NCBI GenBank assembly: GCA_031551135.1
Contig: JAVBOA010000015.1
Coordinates: 1 to 64,000 of the forward strand
Reading direction: 5' to 3'
Origin: JAITVM01 sp031551135
GTDB lineage: Bacteria > Bacillota > Clostridia > Lachnospirales > JAITVM01
DNA: 64,000 bases
The notes under the pieces are model-generated. The model saw nothing but the letters and a program-made list of their open reading frames with translations. It was not told the DNA's origin and did not search any database. Shown piece by piece: positions 33,840 through 42,508 of this stretch. Made by a program: the position numbers and the translations under genes. Within the stretch, counting starts at the first letter, position 1. Every line of letters starts with the position of its first letter.

Positions 33840-33882
33840 AGCGGTTTGATTAGAATTTTCACAAAAGAAAACTCAAATCGCA
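33840..33882 (+). repeat. Short relative of the family B element
   Basis: AGCGGTTTGATTAG at the start and ACTCAAATCGC at the end resemble the ends of the 71-base elements, with a centre reduced to about 18 bases. Confidence 0.4.
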
Positions 33883-33939
33883 TTCGTACCTAATCAATTG
33901 TTTTGATTTTCACGTTAATTTATTAAGGAGGATTTTTAT

Positions 33940-35433
33940 ATGAAGAAATTTATTCCGGCATGTGTTATATCTGCTGTAGCGGCGGGAATTTTTTGTGTTT
34001 CCAGCATTATGGGAGCCGCCGACGTTACTGTTAAATTAGACGGAAAAACCATTAATTACGCACAAAATGACGCACAGCCTCAAATCGTAGACAACCGCAC
34101 AATGGTACCTTTAAGGGCGACCGGCGAAGCTTTTGGTCTGGAATTTGAATGGAACGACAAAACAAGAGTTGTATCTTTTAAAGACGGGGACAAAGTTATC
34201 ACACATGTAGTAAACCAACCTTATATCTATGTAAACGGCGTTCCTATAGAATGTGATTATGCGTCGGCCATAGTTCAGAACAGAGTTTTGTTTTCCGTAA
34301 GAATGTTATCAGAAGCTTTGGGCAAAAATGTTAGTTGGGATGCTCCAAACCGTACGGTAATTATTACATCAACTACAACACCTACAACAACAACCGCTCC
34401 ATCTACAACAACTGCACCTTCAACATCATCTGCACCGCTTGTTCCTCAATCGCAAATTGTTAGGGTAGAATCGGACAGAACAACAGTTGGAGTTGGCGAA
34501 GAAGTTAGCATAACCGTAACTGCCGATAAAAATACTGAATCCGTTAAAATTTCTGAATATGGACAACAAAGAATTTTAGGATTGTCCAAAGATTATACAG
34601 AAAGCGGCGAATACCGTACTTTCAAGCTTGTATTAAAGCCTGAAGAAGCAAAAGAATCTTTAAGAATCGCTGTATATTCCGCAAATGAAGAAGGATACAA
34701 ACTTGGCCCGGACCAAATTATTAATTTTAAAGTTACAACAACATCGCAAACTTCCGGAACAACCAAAACTACAACCAGCACAAGCACAAGCTCCGGCACT
34801 ACTTCCGGAACTAAGCAAAAAGGCGATGCTGATTTAGAAAAATATATTCTTTCTGCTGAAAAAGTTAAATCGGGCGCAACTATTGATATTATAATCTATT
34901 CGAATAATTTCGGCGTTTCGGCTTGGGTTGAAGACGAAAGCGAGTCGGTTATTTCGAAAGCTACCGATCATTCAAATAAAGATTCATCCTATATTTGGAG
35001 ATTTTCTTTTAAACCTTCCAAAACAGGATATTATTATTTCTGCGTTGCTGACAAAAACAACAAAGTTGATTACGAAAAAGTTTATATAACTGTAGAAACA
35101 GCTACTTCAACTCAATATGACAATAGCAATTTTGTTTCGGTTACATTAAAAGATTCGAGTAATTCTGATAACAAAGGCTCTAGCTCAATTATTGTTGATA
35201 AATATGATTATGTTGACGTAGAAATTCAAACAGGCAGAAAAATTGATCGTTTAATCGTTAGAGACAATAATAACAATGAGATTTTCAACGAATCCAGTTC
35301 TTATACCGAAAAAGACGGAAAATTTATCTGGACATTTAGTGTTCGTGCTGACGAAGACACAAGATATACAGCTGTTATCAGATATGACAACGTTGACAGA
35401 AATACCAGAGAATTTAGAGTAAATGTTGATTAA
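33940..35433 (+). CDS. Surface protein: copper-amine-oxidase-type stalk domain and Ig-like domains
   Basis: The 497-residue protein starts with a signal peptide (KFIPACVISAVAAGIFCVSS). Residues about 30-145 form a Cu_amine_oxidN1 domain (QIVDNRTMVPLRATGEAFGL and IVQNRVLFSVRMLSEALGKN). A threonine/proline/serine linker (about 146-170), a beta-rich domain (about 175-270), a second Thr/Ser linker (about 275-295) and two more beta-rich Ig-like domains follow. Long low-complexity linkers indicate an extended, possibly glycosylated surface protein. No sorting signal or catalytic motif is seen. AAGGAGG precedes the ATG. Confidence 0.75.
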   Translation: MKKFIPACVISAVAAGIFCVSSIMGAADVTVKLDGKTINYAQNDAQPQIVDNRTMVPLRATGEAFGLEFEWNDKTRVVSFKDGDKVITHVVNQPYIYVNGVPIECDYASAIVQNRVLFSVRMLSEALGKNVSWDAPNRTVIITSTTTPTTTTAPSTTTAPSTSSAPLVPQSQIVRVESDRTTVGVGEEVSITVTADKNTESVKISEYGQQRILGLSKDYTESGEYRTFKLVLKPEEAKESLRIAVYSANEEGYKLGPDQIINFKVTTTSQTSGTTKTTTSTSTSSGTTSGTKQKGDADLEKYILSAEKVKSGATIDIIIYSNNFGVSAWVEDESESVISKATDHSNKDSSYIWRFSFKPSKTGYYYFCVADKNNKVDYEKVYITVETATSTQYDNSNFVSVTLKDSSNSDNKGSSSIIVDKYDYVDVEIQTGRKIDRLIVRDNNNNEIFNESSSYTEKDGKFIWTFSVRADEDTRYTAVIRYDNVDRNTREFRVNVD

Positions 35434-35455
35434 TTAAAACATAAAAAGTTTTACG

Positions 35456-35483
35456 AGAATGGCGCATTGCGCCATTCTTTTTT
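35456..35483 (+). terminator. Terminator after the Ig-like surface protein gene
   Basis: AGAATGGCGC and GCGCCATTCT form a ten-base stem followed by six T residues. It shares its core with the palindromes at 9678 and 13999. Confidence 0.88.
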
Positions 35484-35512
35484 AAAAATTTTTATATATG
35501 AAAACTCTGAGG

Positions 35513-35540
35513 CGGCACGGAAATCTGTGCCGTCTTTTTC
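35513..35540 (+). terminator. Second hairpin before the ECF S-component gene
   Basis: CGGCAC and GTGCCG pair around an eight-base loop and are followed by TCTTTTT. It backs up the preceding terminator or acts as a leader hairpin for the ECF gene at 35602. Confidence 0.6.
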
Positions 35541-35601
35541 TTTCAAATATAAAAATATAATGTTATCATAATATAGATTAAAAAAATAAAAGGAGAATTT
35601 T

Positions 35602-36138
35602 ATGAAAAATTTTTTAGTTTCAAAACTTACATTGTCGGCCATGTTTTTGGCTATGGGACTTCTTTTGCCTTTTTTAACAGGGCAGATTCCGCAAGTAGGT
35701 TCGGCGCTTTTGCCAATGCATATTCCCGTTCTTTTGTGCGGCCTGATTTGCGGCTGGCAATACGGCGGTTTGATAGGCTTTATTATGCCGATAATGCGCT
35801 CATTTGTTTTTGGAATGCCTCCTCTTTTTCCGACAGCGGTTTCGATGGCCTTAGAAATGGCAGCTTACGGAATAATTATCGGTCTCTGTTATGCTTATTT
35901 TCCGAAAAAAAACTCTTATTTATTTCTGTCTCTTTTTTCGGCAATGATTATCGGCCGAATTGTTTGGGGAATCGTACAATTGACGCTTGCCGGCGTTGGC
36001 GGAAATGCTTTTACTTGGCAGATTTTTATAGCCGGAGCTTTTGTAAATGCTATTCCGGGAATAATTTTGCAATTATTTCTGATTCCTGCCGTAATGATTA
36101 CGCTCCAATCAAATGGGGTATTGAGCTATGAAAGATGA
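35602..36138 (+). CDS. ECF transporter S component (vitamin-type substrate binding)
   Basis: The 178-residue protein has six hydrophobic segments and the Ala/Gly-rich opening LTLSAMFLAMGLLLPFLTG typical of S components. GLICGWQYGGLIGFIMPIMR follows, the region that docks on the shared T component. S components bind a vitamin or nucleoside and rely on shared EcfA1/A2/T proteins encoded elsewhere. It overlaps the next gene, for a P-loop kinase, by eleven bases, so the imported compound is probably phosphorylated on entry. AAGGAG precedes the ATG. Substrate unknown. Confidence 0.8.
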   Translation: MKNFLVSKLTLSAMFLAMGLLLPFLTGQIPQVGSALLPMHIPVLLCGLICGWQYGGLIGFIMPIMRSFVFGMPPLFPTAVSMALEMAAYGIIIGLCYAYFPKKNSYLFLSLFSAMIIGRIVWGIVQLTLAGVGGNAFTWQIFIAGAFVNAIPGIILQLFLIPAVMITLQSNGVLSYER

Positions 36139-37201
36139 AATTTCAAAAATTTTAATTAAACAATTCGAGATTTATCCAAAATCTCAAATTATAGATTTTT
36201 TGAAAGTCATTTATCAAAATGAATTTGGCTGCGGACATTTAATTGATGATTCTGTAAATTCTTTGAATAGAATTAAAGATGAATTAACCTCGGCGGCGGA
36301 AATTAAATCTGACATAATAGAATTTATAGGGAATGGGCTTTGCCGGGTACATTTGCAAATTTTGCGGGAAAAATCGCTGTCTGCGGAGACGTTTAATAAA
36401 ATATTTGTTCTCTCAGCTTTGCGATTGCGTGGAAATAAAGAGAGCTTTATTGAAAAAGTTCATATCTTTGAGGAACTTTGTTCGGAAAAAATTTTGCCGT
36501 TTTGCGCCGATGAACTGCGGAAAATAATTTCAAAATGGGAAGCTGACGGCGAATATGCTTTTAGGCACAGTGAAGTATTTCGAGAAAATTATTCTCCGGC
36601 TTATCGTGTTGCTGAAAAACAGTTTTGCGATTTTATCGAGTTTTTGGCTTTGATTGACGAAGCTTGTAAAGAAAAAGAACATATTATTGTAGCGATAGAC
36701 GGCGATTGCGCCGCCGGAAAGACTACGCTTGCCGCAATGCTGAATTTGATTTACGAATGCAATGTAATACATATGGATCATTTTTTTCTGCAAGAAGCTC
36801 AAAGAACCAAAAAACGTTTGGAAACTCCCGGCGGTAATATAGATTTTGAGCGGTTTTCCACCGAAGTTTTGATTCCGCTTACGCAAATGAAAGAATTTTC
36901 CTACCGTCCGCTTGATTGCAGGGATTTTTCATTCGGCGAGCCGATAAAAATTCCGCTGAAAAAAATAAATATAGTAGAGGGCGCATATTCTCTGCATCCC
37001 AATTTATCGAACAAATATGATTTAAAAATTTTCCTCTCGGTAGATTCAAAAGAGCAAATGCGCCGCATCAGCGCGCGAAACGGCGAAATGATGGCGGATA
37101 AATTTAAAAATATATGGATTCCGATGGAGAAAAAATATTTTTCCGAATTTAAAATTTCGGAAATTTGTGATTTGTGTTTTACGTCTTTTTTTGAATATTA
37201 A
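36128..37201 (+). CDS. Uridine-kinase-like P-loop kinase with an extra N-terminal domain
   Basis: In this 357-residue protein, residues about 185-357 form a uridine/phosphoribulokinase-type kinase. The Walker A is GDCAAGKTT (near 197-205), the DHFF aspartate lies in NVIHMDHFFLQ, FERFSTEVLIPL follows, and the lid region has RRISARNGEMMADKF. Residues 1-180 form a helical domain I do not recognise, with QNEFGCGHLID and RHSEVFRENYSPAYRV. Coupling with an ECF S component suggests phosphorylation of an imported nucleoside or vitamin precursor, trapping it in the cell. Confidence 0.75.
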   Translation: MKDEISKILIKQFEIYPKSQIIDFLKVIYQNEFGCGHLIDDSVNSLNRIKDELTSAAEIKSDIIEFIGNGLCRVHLQILREKSLSAETFNKIFVLSALRLRGNKESFIEKVHIFEELCSEKILPFCADELRKIISKWEADGEYAFRHSEVFRENYSPAYRVAEKQFCDFIEFLALIDEACKEKEHIIVAIDGDCAAGKTTLAAMLNLIYECNVIHMDHFFLQEAQRTKKRLETPGGNIDFERFSTEVLIPLTQMKEFSYRPLDCRDFSFGEPIKIPLKKINIVEGAYSLHPNLSNKYDLKIFLSVDSKEQMRRISARNGEMMADKFKNIWIPMEKKYFSEFKISEICDLCFTSFFEY

Positions 37202-37267
37202 AATCATAAACGGAAAAGATAAATTCAACCTTATTGTATTACTAAAATTTTGAAAGGTATTGAATTT

Positions 37268-38569
37268 ATGAATTCTGTTTGGAGCGAAAGCGTTGAGAAT
37301 AAAAAAAGCCGTCCGAATTTTCAGGGCGAAATGAATACGGATGTGCTGATAGTCGGCGGCGGCATGGCCGGAATTCTGATTGCTTACCGATTGAAGAAAG
37401 CCGGAGTTTCCTGCGTTGTTTTAGAAGCGAAAACTATCGGAAGCGGCGTTACAAAAAACACGACTGCAAAAATAACTTCACAGCACGGCTTGATTTATTC
37501 CGATATTATAAAGCGTTTCGGGATTGAAAAAGCAAGGGCGTATTTTGAAACAAATTCTCAAGCTCTTTTGGATTTTGAAAAACTATCTGAAAAATACAAA
37601 TGTGATTTTGAAAAAAAGGATTCCTTTGTTTATACTTTAGAGAATAATTTGAATTTTGAAAACGAGATAAGAGCTTATGAAAAATTAAAAATCCCAATCT
37701 TGAAACATAATGAAAATCCATTGCCTATAAAAATTAAATCCATTCTCGGAATGGAAAATCAAGCGCAATTCAATGCGCTTAAATTTCTCGTTGCTTTGGC
37801 GGATAAGCTTGAAATATATGAAAATTCGTTCGTTCATAGAATTGAGGGCAACACAGCTTTTTTGCGAAAAGGAAAAATAAAAGCAAAGCAGATTGTTATT
37901 GCAACGCATTATCCGCTTGTCAATGTTCCGGGTTTGTATTTTATGAAATTATACCAACATCGAAGCTACGTTATCGCTTTGGAAAACGCCGTAAAATTGA
38001 ACGGTTATTATGTCGATGAAAATGAAAACGGCTTTTCATTCAGAAATTATCAAGATTATTTATTGATAGGCGGCGGAGACCACAAGACCGGAAAAAAAGG
38101 CGGGGGATTTTCGGAAATACGAAAATTGACGAAAACAGCGTATCCCGATGCGGCGGAGAAATTTCATTGGGCAACTCAGGATTGTATGTCTTTGGATAAA
38201 ATCCCGTATATCGGGCGGCATAATTCTTCAAACAACAGGCTTTTTGTTGCGACCGGCTTCAATAAATGGGGCATGACTTCCTCGATGGTTGCGGCAGGAA
38301 TTATTTCCGATTTAATAACAAAAGGCTCAAGTGATTTTGAAGAACTCTATTCTCCGCAAAGGTCAATGTTTACAACTCAGCTTTTTAAAAATTTAGGTTC
38401 AGCGGCTTCGGGGCTTTTGAGCATGGGAACGCCTCGGTGTTCGCATTTGGGCTGCAAGCTGAAATGGAATAAGCTTGAAAAAACTTGGGACTGCCCGTGC
38501 CACGGCTCACGCTTTGACAAAACGGGGCATATAATCGATAATCCCGCAAAAAGAAAAGCTCGGATTTAA
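37268..38569 (+). CDS. FAD-dependent oxidoreductase with C-terminal Rieske [2Fe-2S] domain
   Basis: The ATG at 37268 follows AAAGGT at good distance; an earlier in-frame ATG at 37250 lacks one. The 433-residue protein has an FAD-binding GxGxxG motif (VLIVGGGMAGILIAYRL, about 25-41) and a DAO-type fold, with GGGDHKTG and ATGFNKWGMTSSMVAAGIIS near the end of that domain. Its last 50 residues hold a Rieske cluster site, CSHLGCKLKWN plus CPCHGSRF, giving the Cys-x-His and Cys-x-x-His pairs. Such proteins are annotated as DadA-like oxidases with a Rieske domain. The physiological substrate is unclear. Confidence 0.88.
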   Translation: MNSVWSESVENKKSRPNFQGEMNTDVLIVGGGMAGILIAYRLKKAGVSCVVLEAKTIGSGVTKNTTAKITSQHGLIYSDIIKRFGIEKARAYFETNSQALLDFEKLSEKYKCDFEKKDSFVYTLENNLNFENEIRAYEKLKIPILKHNENPLPIKIKSILGMENQAQFNALKFLVALADKLEIYENSFVHRIEGNTAFLRKGKIKAKQIVIATHYPLVNVPGLYFMKLYQHRSYVIALENAVKLNGYYVDENENGFSFRNYQDYLLIGGGDHKTGKKGGGFSEIRKLTKTAYPDAAEKFHWATQDCMSLDKIPYIGRHNSSNNRLFVATGFNKWGMTSSMVAAGIISDLITKGSSDFEELYSPQRSMFTTQLFKNLGSAASGLLSMGTPRCSHLGCKLKWNKLEKTWDCPCHGSRFDKTGHIIDNPAKRKARI

Positions 38570-38574
38570 CTTTG

Positions 38575-38616
38575 TACTATTTTCATTCTAAAAGACAGAA
38601 AAATGTAAATAGTATT
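38575..38616 (+). repeat. Family A inverted-repeat element, short copy
   Basis: TACTATTTTCATTCT at one end and AATGTAAATAGTA at the other reproduce the family A terminal repeats with a loop of about 12 bases. It lies just after the Rieske oxidoreductase stop and may stop transcription. Confidence 0.5.
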
Positions 38617-38630
38617 AATGGAGAGATTTT

Positions 38631-39461
38631 ATGAGAAAATTCTTTGAGGGTTTTTATTATAAGCACCAAGCAAACGGACGAACACTTGCGCTGATTGCCG
38701 GAAAAGCAGAAGATTGTGCATTTATTCAAATTATTACCGATTCGTCATCATATAATATAAATTTCCATAGCTCGGAATATAAGAAATCAGATAAAATTTT
38801 TATTAAAGGCAATGAATTTTCAAACAGCGGAATCAAAATAAATATAAACGAAGATGAAATACAGATAAAAGGTGAATTGCAATATAGTTCTTTGATGCCG
38901 ATTCAATATGATATCATGGGTCCGTTTAAATTTTTTCCGATGGAATGTAGACATATAGTTATCAGCATGAAGCACAATGTTATGGGAAATATTGTATTAA
39001 ATGGAGAAAAATTTGATTTTGACAATGGAATGGGATATATAGAAGGCGACAGCGGCTATTCGTTTCCAAAAACTTATTCATGGATACAGAGCAACGAGTT
39101 TGAGGAAAATATATCGATTATGGCTTCGGTAGCTCTTATTCCGTTTATGGGCTTTCATTTTTGGGGCTGTATTTGCGTTTTAATGATGAACGGAAAGGAA
39201 TACAGGCTTGCGACTTATAAAGGCGCGCGCATCCTTCGGAATGAGTTTGGAAAAATAGAAATATCACAAGGGAAATTTAATTTGAAAATATCGGTAAACC
39301 AAAAAAGGGCAGATGAATTATCAGCGCCTCAATCTGGAAAAATGGATCGAAAAATAAAAGAATCAGCGTCCTGCCCGGCAGAACTCTTGTTCACAGAAAA
39401 TGACCGGACGATTTTTCATGGTAAAAGCAGTTTCGCAAGCTATGAATATGCGGATATTTGA
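38631..39461 (+). CDS. Tocopherol-cyclase-like protein
   Basis: The 276-residue protein matches the tocopherol cyclase family layout by eye. KFFEGFYYKHQANGRTLALI opens it, MGPFKFFPMECRHIVISMKH is the conserved central block (about 98-117), and GYIEGDSGYSFPKTYSWIQ (about 138-156) is the most typical signature. Plant members cyclise vitamin E precursors, but bacterial relatives in anaerobes have no known substrate. No signal peptide is present. GGAGAG precedes the ATG. Confidence 0.75.
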   Translation: MRKFFEGFYYKHQANGRTLALIAGKAEDCAFIQIITDSSSYNINFHSSEYKKSDKIFIKGNEFSNSGIKININEDEIQIKGELQYSSLMPIQYDIMGPFKFFPMECRHIVISMKHNVMGNIVLNGEKFDFDNGMGYIEGDSGYSFPKTYSWIQSNEFEENISIMASVALIPFMGFHFWGCICVLMMNGKEYRLATYKGARILRNEFGKIEISQGKFNLKISVNQKRADELSAPQSGKMDRKIKESASCPAELLFTENDRTIFHGKSSFASYEYADI

Positions 39462-39500
39462 TATTGTATAAACAAAGTTTTGTATTAAAGAATAAAAAAG

Positions 39501-39548
39501 TATTTCATTCTGCATCAGAATTGATGCGAAGAATGAAATATTTTTTTA
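39501..39548 (+). terminator. Terminator after the tocopherol-cyclase-like gene
   Basis: TATTTCATTC and GAATGAAATA form a ten-base perfect stem with an inner GCATCA/TGATGC helix, followed by seven T residues. GAATGAAATATTTTTTT and a downstream TTGAAATAGTACT resemble the right half of a family A element, so it may derive from one. Confidence 0.8.
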
Positions 39549-39758
39549 TGCATATCAAAATTGAAATAGTACTAATAGAATTAAGAAATTGAAAAATAAT
39601 CAAACTGTTATTTTTTGTAATTATACTTTAAAAACCATGTATAGTGATAGAAAAATCCGGCGGGATTCAATATCCGTTTAAATTTATTTACTATACTTAA
39701 GTAAAATTTATACTTGTCGATATAAAAATGTAAAATAATTTTTGAGGCGGTTTATTTA

Positions 39759-39872
39759 ATACTATTTCCATTTTGATATGAAGAAAAAAATTTTTCACAG
39801 CGGAGTTTTTCGCGCAACGCTTCAGGCGCGAAATGAAATATTTTTTTCTATCCTTTGGAATGGAAATAGTAT
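39759..39872 (+). repeat. Family A inverted-repeat element, full copy (114 bases)
   Basis: The left end ATACTATTTCCATT and right end AATGGAAATAGTAT are perfect 14-base inverted repeats. Inside, GAAAAAAATTTTTCACAG is followed by a hairpin TTTCGCGC/GCGCGAAA and a T tract. The copy at 55554 has TTTCACGC/GCGTGAAA at the same place, a compensated base change. It lies just upstream of the thioredoxin-like lipoprotein gene. Confidence 0.85.
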
Positions 39873-39904
39873 AAACCGCTATAAGAAAATCTGGAGGTGA
39901 CAAA

Positions 39905-40453
39905 ATGCGTAAATATTTTTGCATATTAAGCTTGAGCTTTATATTATTTTCGGGATGCAATGCTGAAGTGCAGAACAAACCGGCCGATACAGCTTCTGCT
40001 GAAATACAGGAGTCAACAGAGGTGAAAACAAGCGAAATACCTACCGAAACTACCGCGACTACTTCGGCGGTGACATCCGTAGAGCCAACCGAATCTGAAG
40101 AGGATTTTGTATATAACGACGCTTTTTTGATTAAAGTCGAAAATACAGATATTTTTAAAGAAGCAGGGGAACGTTATTTTTATATCGGGCGCAAAACATG
40201 CCCGACTTGCCGCGATTGGCTGCCTATTTTAGAGGAAGCCAGCGTAGCCAACAATAAAGAGGTCTATTATTTAGATACAGACATTTGGCGAGATAAAGAA
40301 GATGGCAAAGAAGTTATTACAAATCTCGAAATAAAATCTGTTCCTACGCTTGTTAAAATGAAAGACGGGCAGTTAGTCGAAAAGCTTGTAGTTAAAGATG
40401 AATTTGAAGAAGCTGCGGCAAAAACTGAGCTGCAAGAATTTTATACGAAATAA
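39905..40453 (+). CDS. Lipoprotein with a thioredoxin-like domain
   Basis: This 182-residue protein has a lipoprotein signal (MRKYFCILSLSFILFSGCNA, lipid cysteine C18) and a Glu/Thr/Ser-rich linker (about 25-65). Its thioredoxin-like domain has a CPTC motif (RKTCPTCRDWLPILEEAS, near 97-114) and the cis-proline phrase KSVPTLVKMKDGQLVEKL. It should act outside the membrane in thiol-disulfide exchange. CPTC differs from the usual CGPC, and such variants occur in bacteriocin-transport accessory and related proteins. GGAGGTG precedes the ATG. Confidence 0.82.
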   Translation: MRKYFCILSLSFILFSGCNAEVQNKPADTASAEIQESTEVKTSEIPTETTATTSAVTSVEPTESEEDFVYNDAFLIKVENTDIFKEAGERYFYIGRKTCPTCRDWLPILEEASVANNKEVYYLDTDIWRDKEDGKEVITNLEIKSVPTLVKMKDGQLVEKLVVKDEFEEAAAKTELQEFYTK

Positions 40454-40469
40454 TTATTGAATAAAAAAA

Positions 40470-40496
40470 AGTCTGCGTAAAGCAGACTCTTTTTTA
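40470..40496. terminator. Bidirectional terminator between thioredoxin-like and apbE genes
   Basis: AGTCTGC and GCAGACT form a seven-base stem with loop GTAAA, flanked by A and T runs, serving both converging genes. Confidence 0.88.
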
Positions 40497-40503
40497 TGAT
40501 TTT

Positions 40504-41541
40504 TTATTTTAAATACGATTCAAAACCTTCTGTTTTTTCGATTGCATTATTTCCGAGCAAAAACATCGCTTCTGCGCCCTCGATAGAATTGACAAGCTCC
40601 AAAGAATCTTCGAGCGGCATCAAAAAGCAGGAAGTAGAAAGAGCGTCGGCAATGCCGGAATCATCGCAGATTATCACAACAGAGCGGTATTTATCGGCGG
40701 GCATAAGCGTTTTTGGGTCGATAATATGATGGTAACGAACACCGTTCGACATAAAATAACGCTGATAATCTCCGCTTGTAACAATCGATTTATTGTTTAC
40801 GTATAATATTTCCACAATCCCGTCAGCTTTTTGGGGAAATTCGGAATTATCGGGAGCTTGCACTCCGGTAATCCATTTCCCTTTTTCGTTTTTCGGAGAG
40901 CCTGACGCAACAACATTTCCGCCCGAATTTAAAAGAAAATCCGCGAAACCGTTTTTATTCAAATATTCTTTTACTTTTTGCGAAGCGTAGCCTTTTGCGA
41001 TTGCGCCGACATCCAGAAGCATTTCGGGGTCTTTTAAAAAGACTGTGGATTTTTCTTTGTCAATTATTAAATCGTTGATATCTGTGTGGCGCGCGGCTTC
41101 TTCCAATTCGGTCATGGTCGGGATTTTATTATCAAGCTTATCTATTTCGGATGCTGTTTGGTATTTTTGCCAAATGCTGATAACTGAGCCGAAAACCGGA
41201 TTTAGATATCCATTGGATTTTTCGTAATATAATTTCGAGAACTCCAAAAGTTCAATTATTTCTTTGTCAACCTCAACGGGTTTTAGTCCGGCGTTATTAT
41301 TTATGCTCTTTATATTATTTATATTTTCATAATTATTATAATAATCAAATAATTTATAATATTTCGAAAATTCGCTTTCAGCAAGCTCACAAAGTTTTTC
41401 AAAATCACCTTGATTATCCATATAAGCCGAAATAATAATTACCGTATCAAAATAACCGTAAATTGTTTTTTCGTATTTATTAACAGAACACGAAGTAAAA
41501 ATCAATATCAGCGCAAAAATCCCAATAATCTTTTTAATCAT
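40504..41541 (-). CDS. apbE: FAD:protein FMN transferase (ApbE), lipoprotein
   Basis: The 345-residue lipoprotein (lipid cysteine in LIFTSCSVNKYE) carries ApbE motifs. IYGYFDTVIIISAYMD lies near the start, PEMLLDVGAIAKGYASQKVK contains the DxGxxAKG metal/FAD region (about 175-195), LLNSGGNVVASGSP follows, and YHHIIDPKTLMPAD is the conserved HIIDPxTG-type block. ApbE uses FAD to attach FMN to threonine of extracytoplasmic flavoproteins such as RnfG/NqrC-type subunits, none of which is seen here. GGGGG precedes the ATG. Confidence 0.92.
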   Translation of the reverse strand: MIKKIIGIFALILIFTSCSVNKYEKTIYGYFDTVIIISAYMDNQGDFEKLCELAESEFSKYYKLFDYYNNYENINNIKSINNNAGLKPVEVDKEIIELLEFSKLYYEKSNGYLNPVFGSVISIWQKYQTASEIDKLDNKIPTMTELEEAARHTDINDLIIDKEKSTVFLKDPEMLLDVGAIAKGYASQKVKEYLNKNGFADFLLNSGGNVVASGSPKNEKGKWITGVQAPDNSEFPQKADGIVEILYVNNKSIVTSGDYQRYFMSNGVRYHHIIDPKTLMPADKYRSVVIICDDSGIADALSTSCFLMPLEDSLELVNSIEGAEAMFLLGNNAIEKTEGFESYLK

Positions 41542-41568
41542 TAATATCCCCCAAAGTACTTAAAAAAT

Positions 41569-42093
41569 CTACAGCGTCGGGATTTTTTCGTCCAAAAATT
41601 CGCCCAAATCGGAGTCATGAGTTAAATTATCGCTTTTATCGTCGGCGATATCCAAAGTTTTTTTTGCGTCGTCAAAAATCTCCAAAGACGTGTTTACAGA
41701 GACATGGTCTATTTTTGAATCGATTCCCTTTATCAAATTTTCAATATCTTTTTTTAGCGTAATTAAATTTCTGTCATTTAAATCTTTGTTGATTTGTATT
41801 GAAACAACTGCGATATTCCCGACAATATTCACTTTTGCATCTTGTATAAACCTTAGCTTCTTTATATTTTTCTCTAAATTTTCTTCGCGTTCCTCGAGAT
41901 TTTGGTTTTTTGACGAGAATTTTTCAATATTATCCATATTCTCGTTGACATAAAATCTATCGTTTTTGTAAATACTTGTTTTGTCATCATAAATACTGAC
42001 ATTATTTAAATCGTTTTTCATTGCGGAGGTATTTACATCTGCCGAACACGCCGTCAATATACCGACTGAAACTATAATAATAAATTTTTTCAT
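41569..42093 (-). CDS. YhcN/YlaJ family sporulation lipoprotein
   Basis: The 174-residue lipoprotein has a lipobox at ILTAC (C16) and a domain typical of YhcN/YlaJ: NIKKLRFIQDAKVNIVGNIA then VSIQINKDLNDRN and GIDSKIDHVSVNTSLEIF. Family members are found in spore membranes and forespores of Bacillus; their role is poorly defined. It lies 27 bases upstream of apbE and is probably co-transcribed with it. GGAG precedes the ATG. Confidence 0.82.
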   Translation of the reverse strand: MKKFIIIVSVGILTACSADVNTSAMKNDLNNVSIYDDKTSIYKNDRFYVNENMDNIEKFSSKNQNLEEREENLEKNIKKLRFIQDAKVNIVGNIAVVSIQINKDLNDRNLITLKKDIENLIKGIDSKIDHVSVNTSLEIFDDAKKTLDIADDKSDNLTHDSDLGEFLDEKIPTL

Positions 42094-42275
42094 TTATTTC
42101 AACTCCATTATTATTTTGATGCTTAAAAAATTTCTATATTATTATTTGTAAAAATCTGAATTTAAATCAGAAATCAGTGAATTTATATAATTTAGAATAA
42201 TAAGTTTTTATAAAAAATAGATAAAAATAAATCCAATATATGTTATAATTAATAAAAAACTTTAGGAGGTTTATT

Positions 42276-42461
42276 ATGAGTACAAAAGCCAGACATTACC
42301 GAGTAGTAAAAAAACAAGTGGAACACGATAACAATACTTATGCAGGAATTTATGTTCCCAAGCAGAAACAGCATATCATCATAGTCGCTTTGATTATGTA
42401 TTCTCTATTAATTTTTCTGAAAGGAATATTTTTTGGATTTTTCTTTTCGAAACACAGTTAA
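42276..42461 (+). CDS. Small single-pass membrane protein
   Basis: The 61-residue protein follows a strong TAGGAGG ribosome site. It has a basic, polar N-terminal half (STKARHYRVVKKQVEHDNNT) and a C-terminal membrane segment (IIVALIMYSLLIFLKGIFFG). I recognise no family. It is separate from the dihydropyrimidinase gene, 47 bases downstream, which has its own ribosome site, but they may share a message. Confidence 0.6.
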   Translation: MSTKARHYRVVKKQVEHDNNTYAGIYVPKQKQHIIIVALIMYSLLIFLKGIFFGFFFSKHS

Positions 42462-42508
42462 TTGCAATCGAAAATATTTTTTATACCGGAAAATACAAGA
42501 GGTGAAGC

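Noticed and set aside
35736..36131. 131-codon plus-strand frame inside the ECF S-component gene
   Set aside because: Out-of-frame translation of the membrane gene, rich in Arg/Phe/Tyr and Cys as expected for a shadow.
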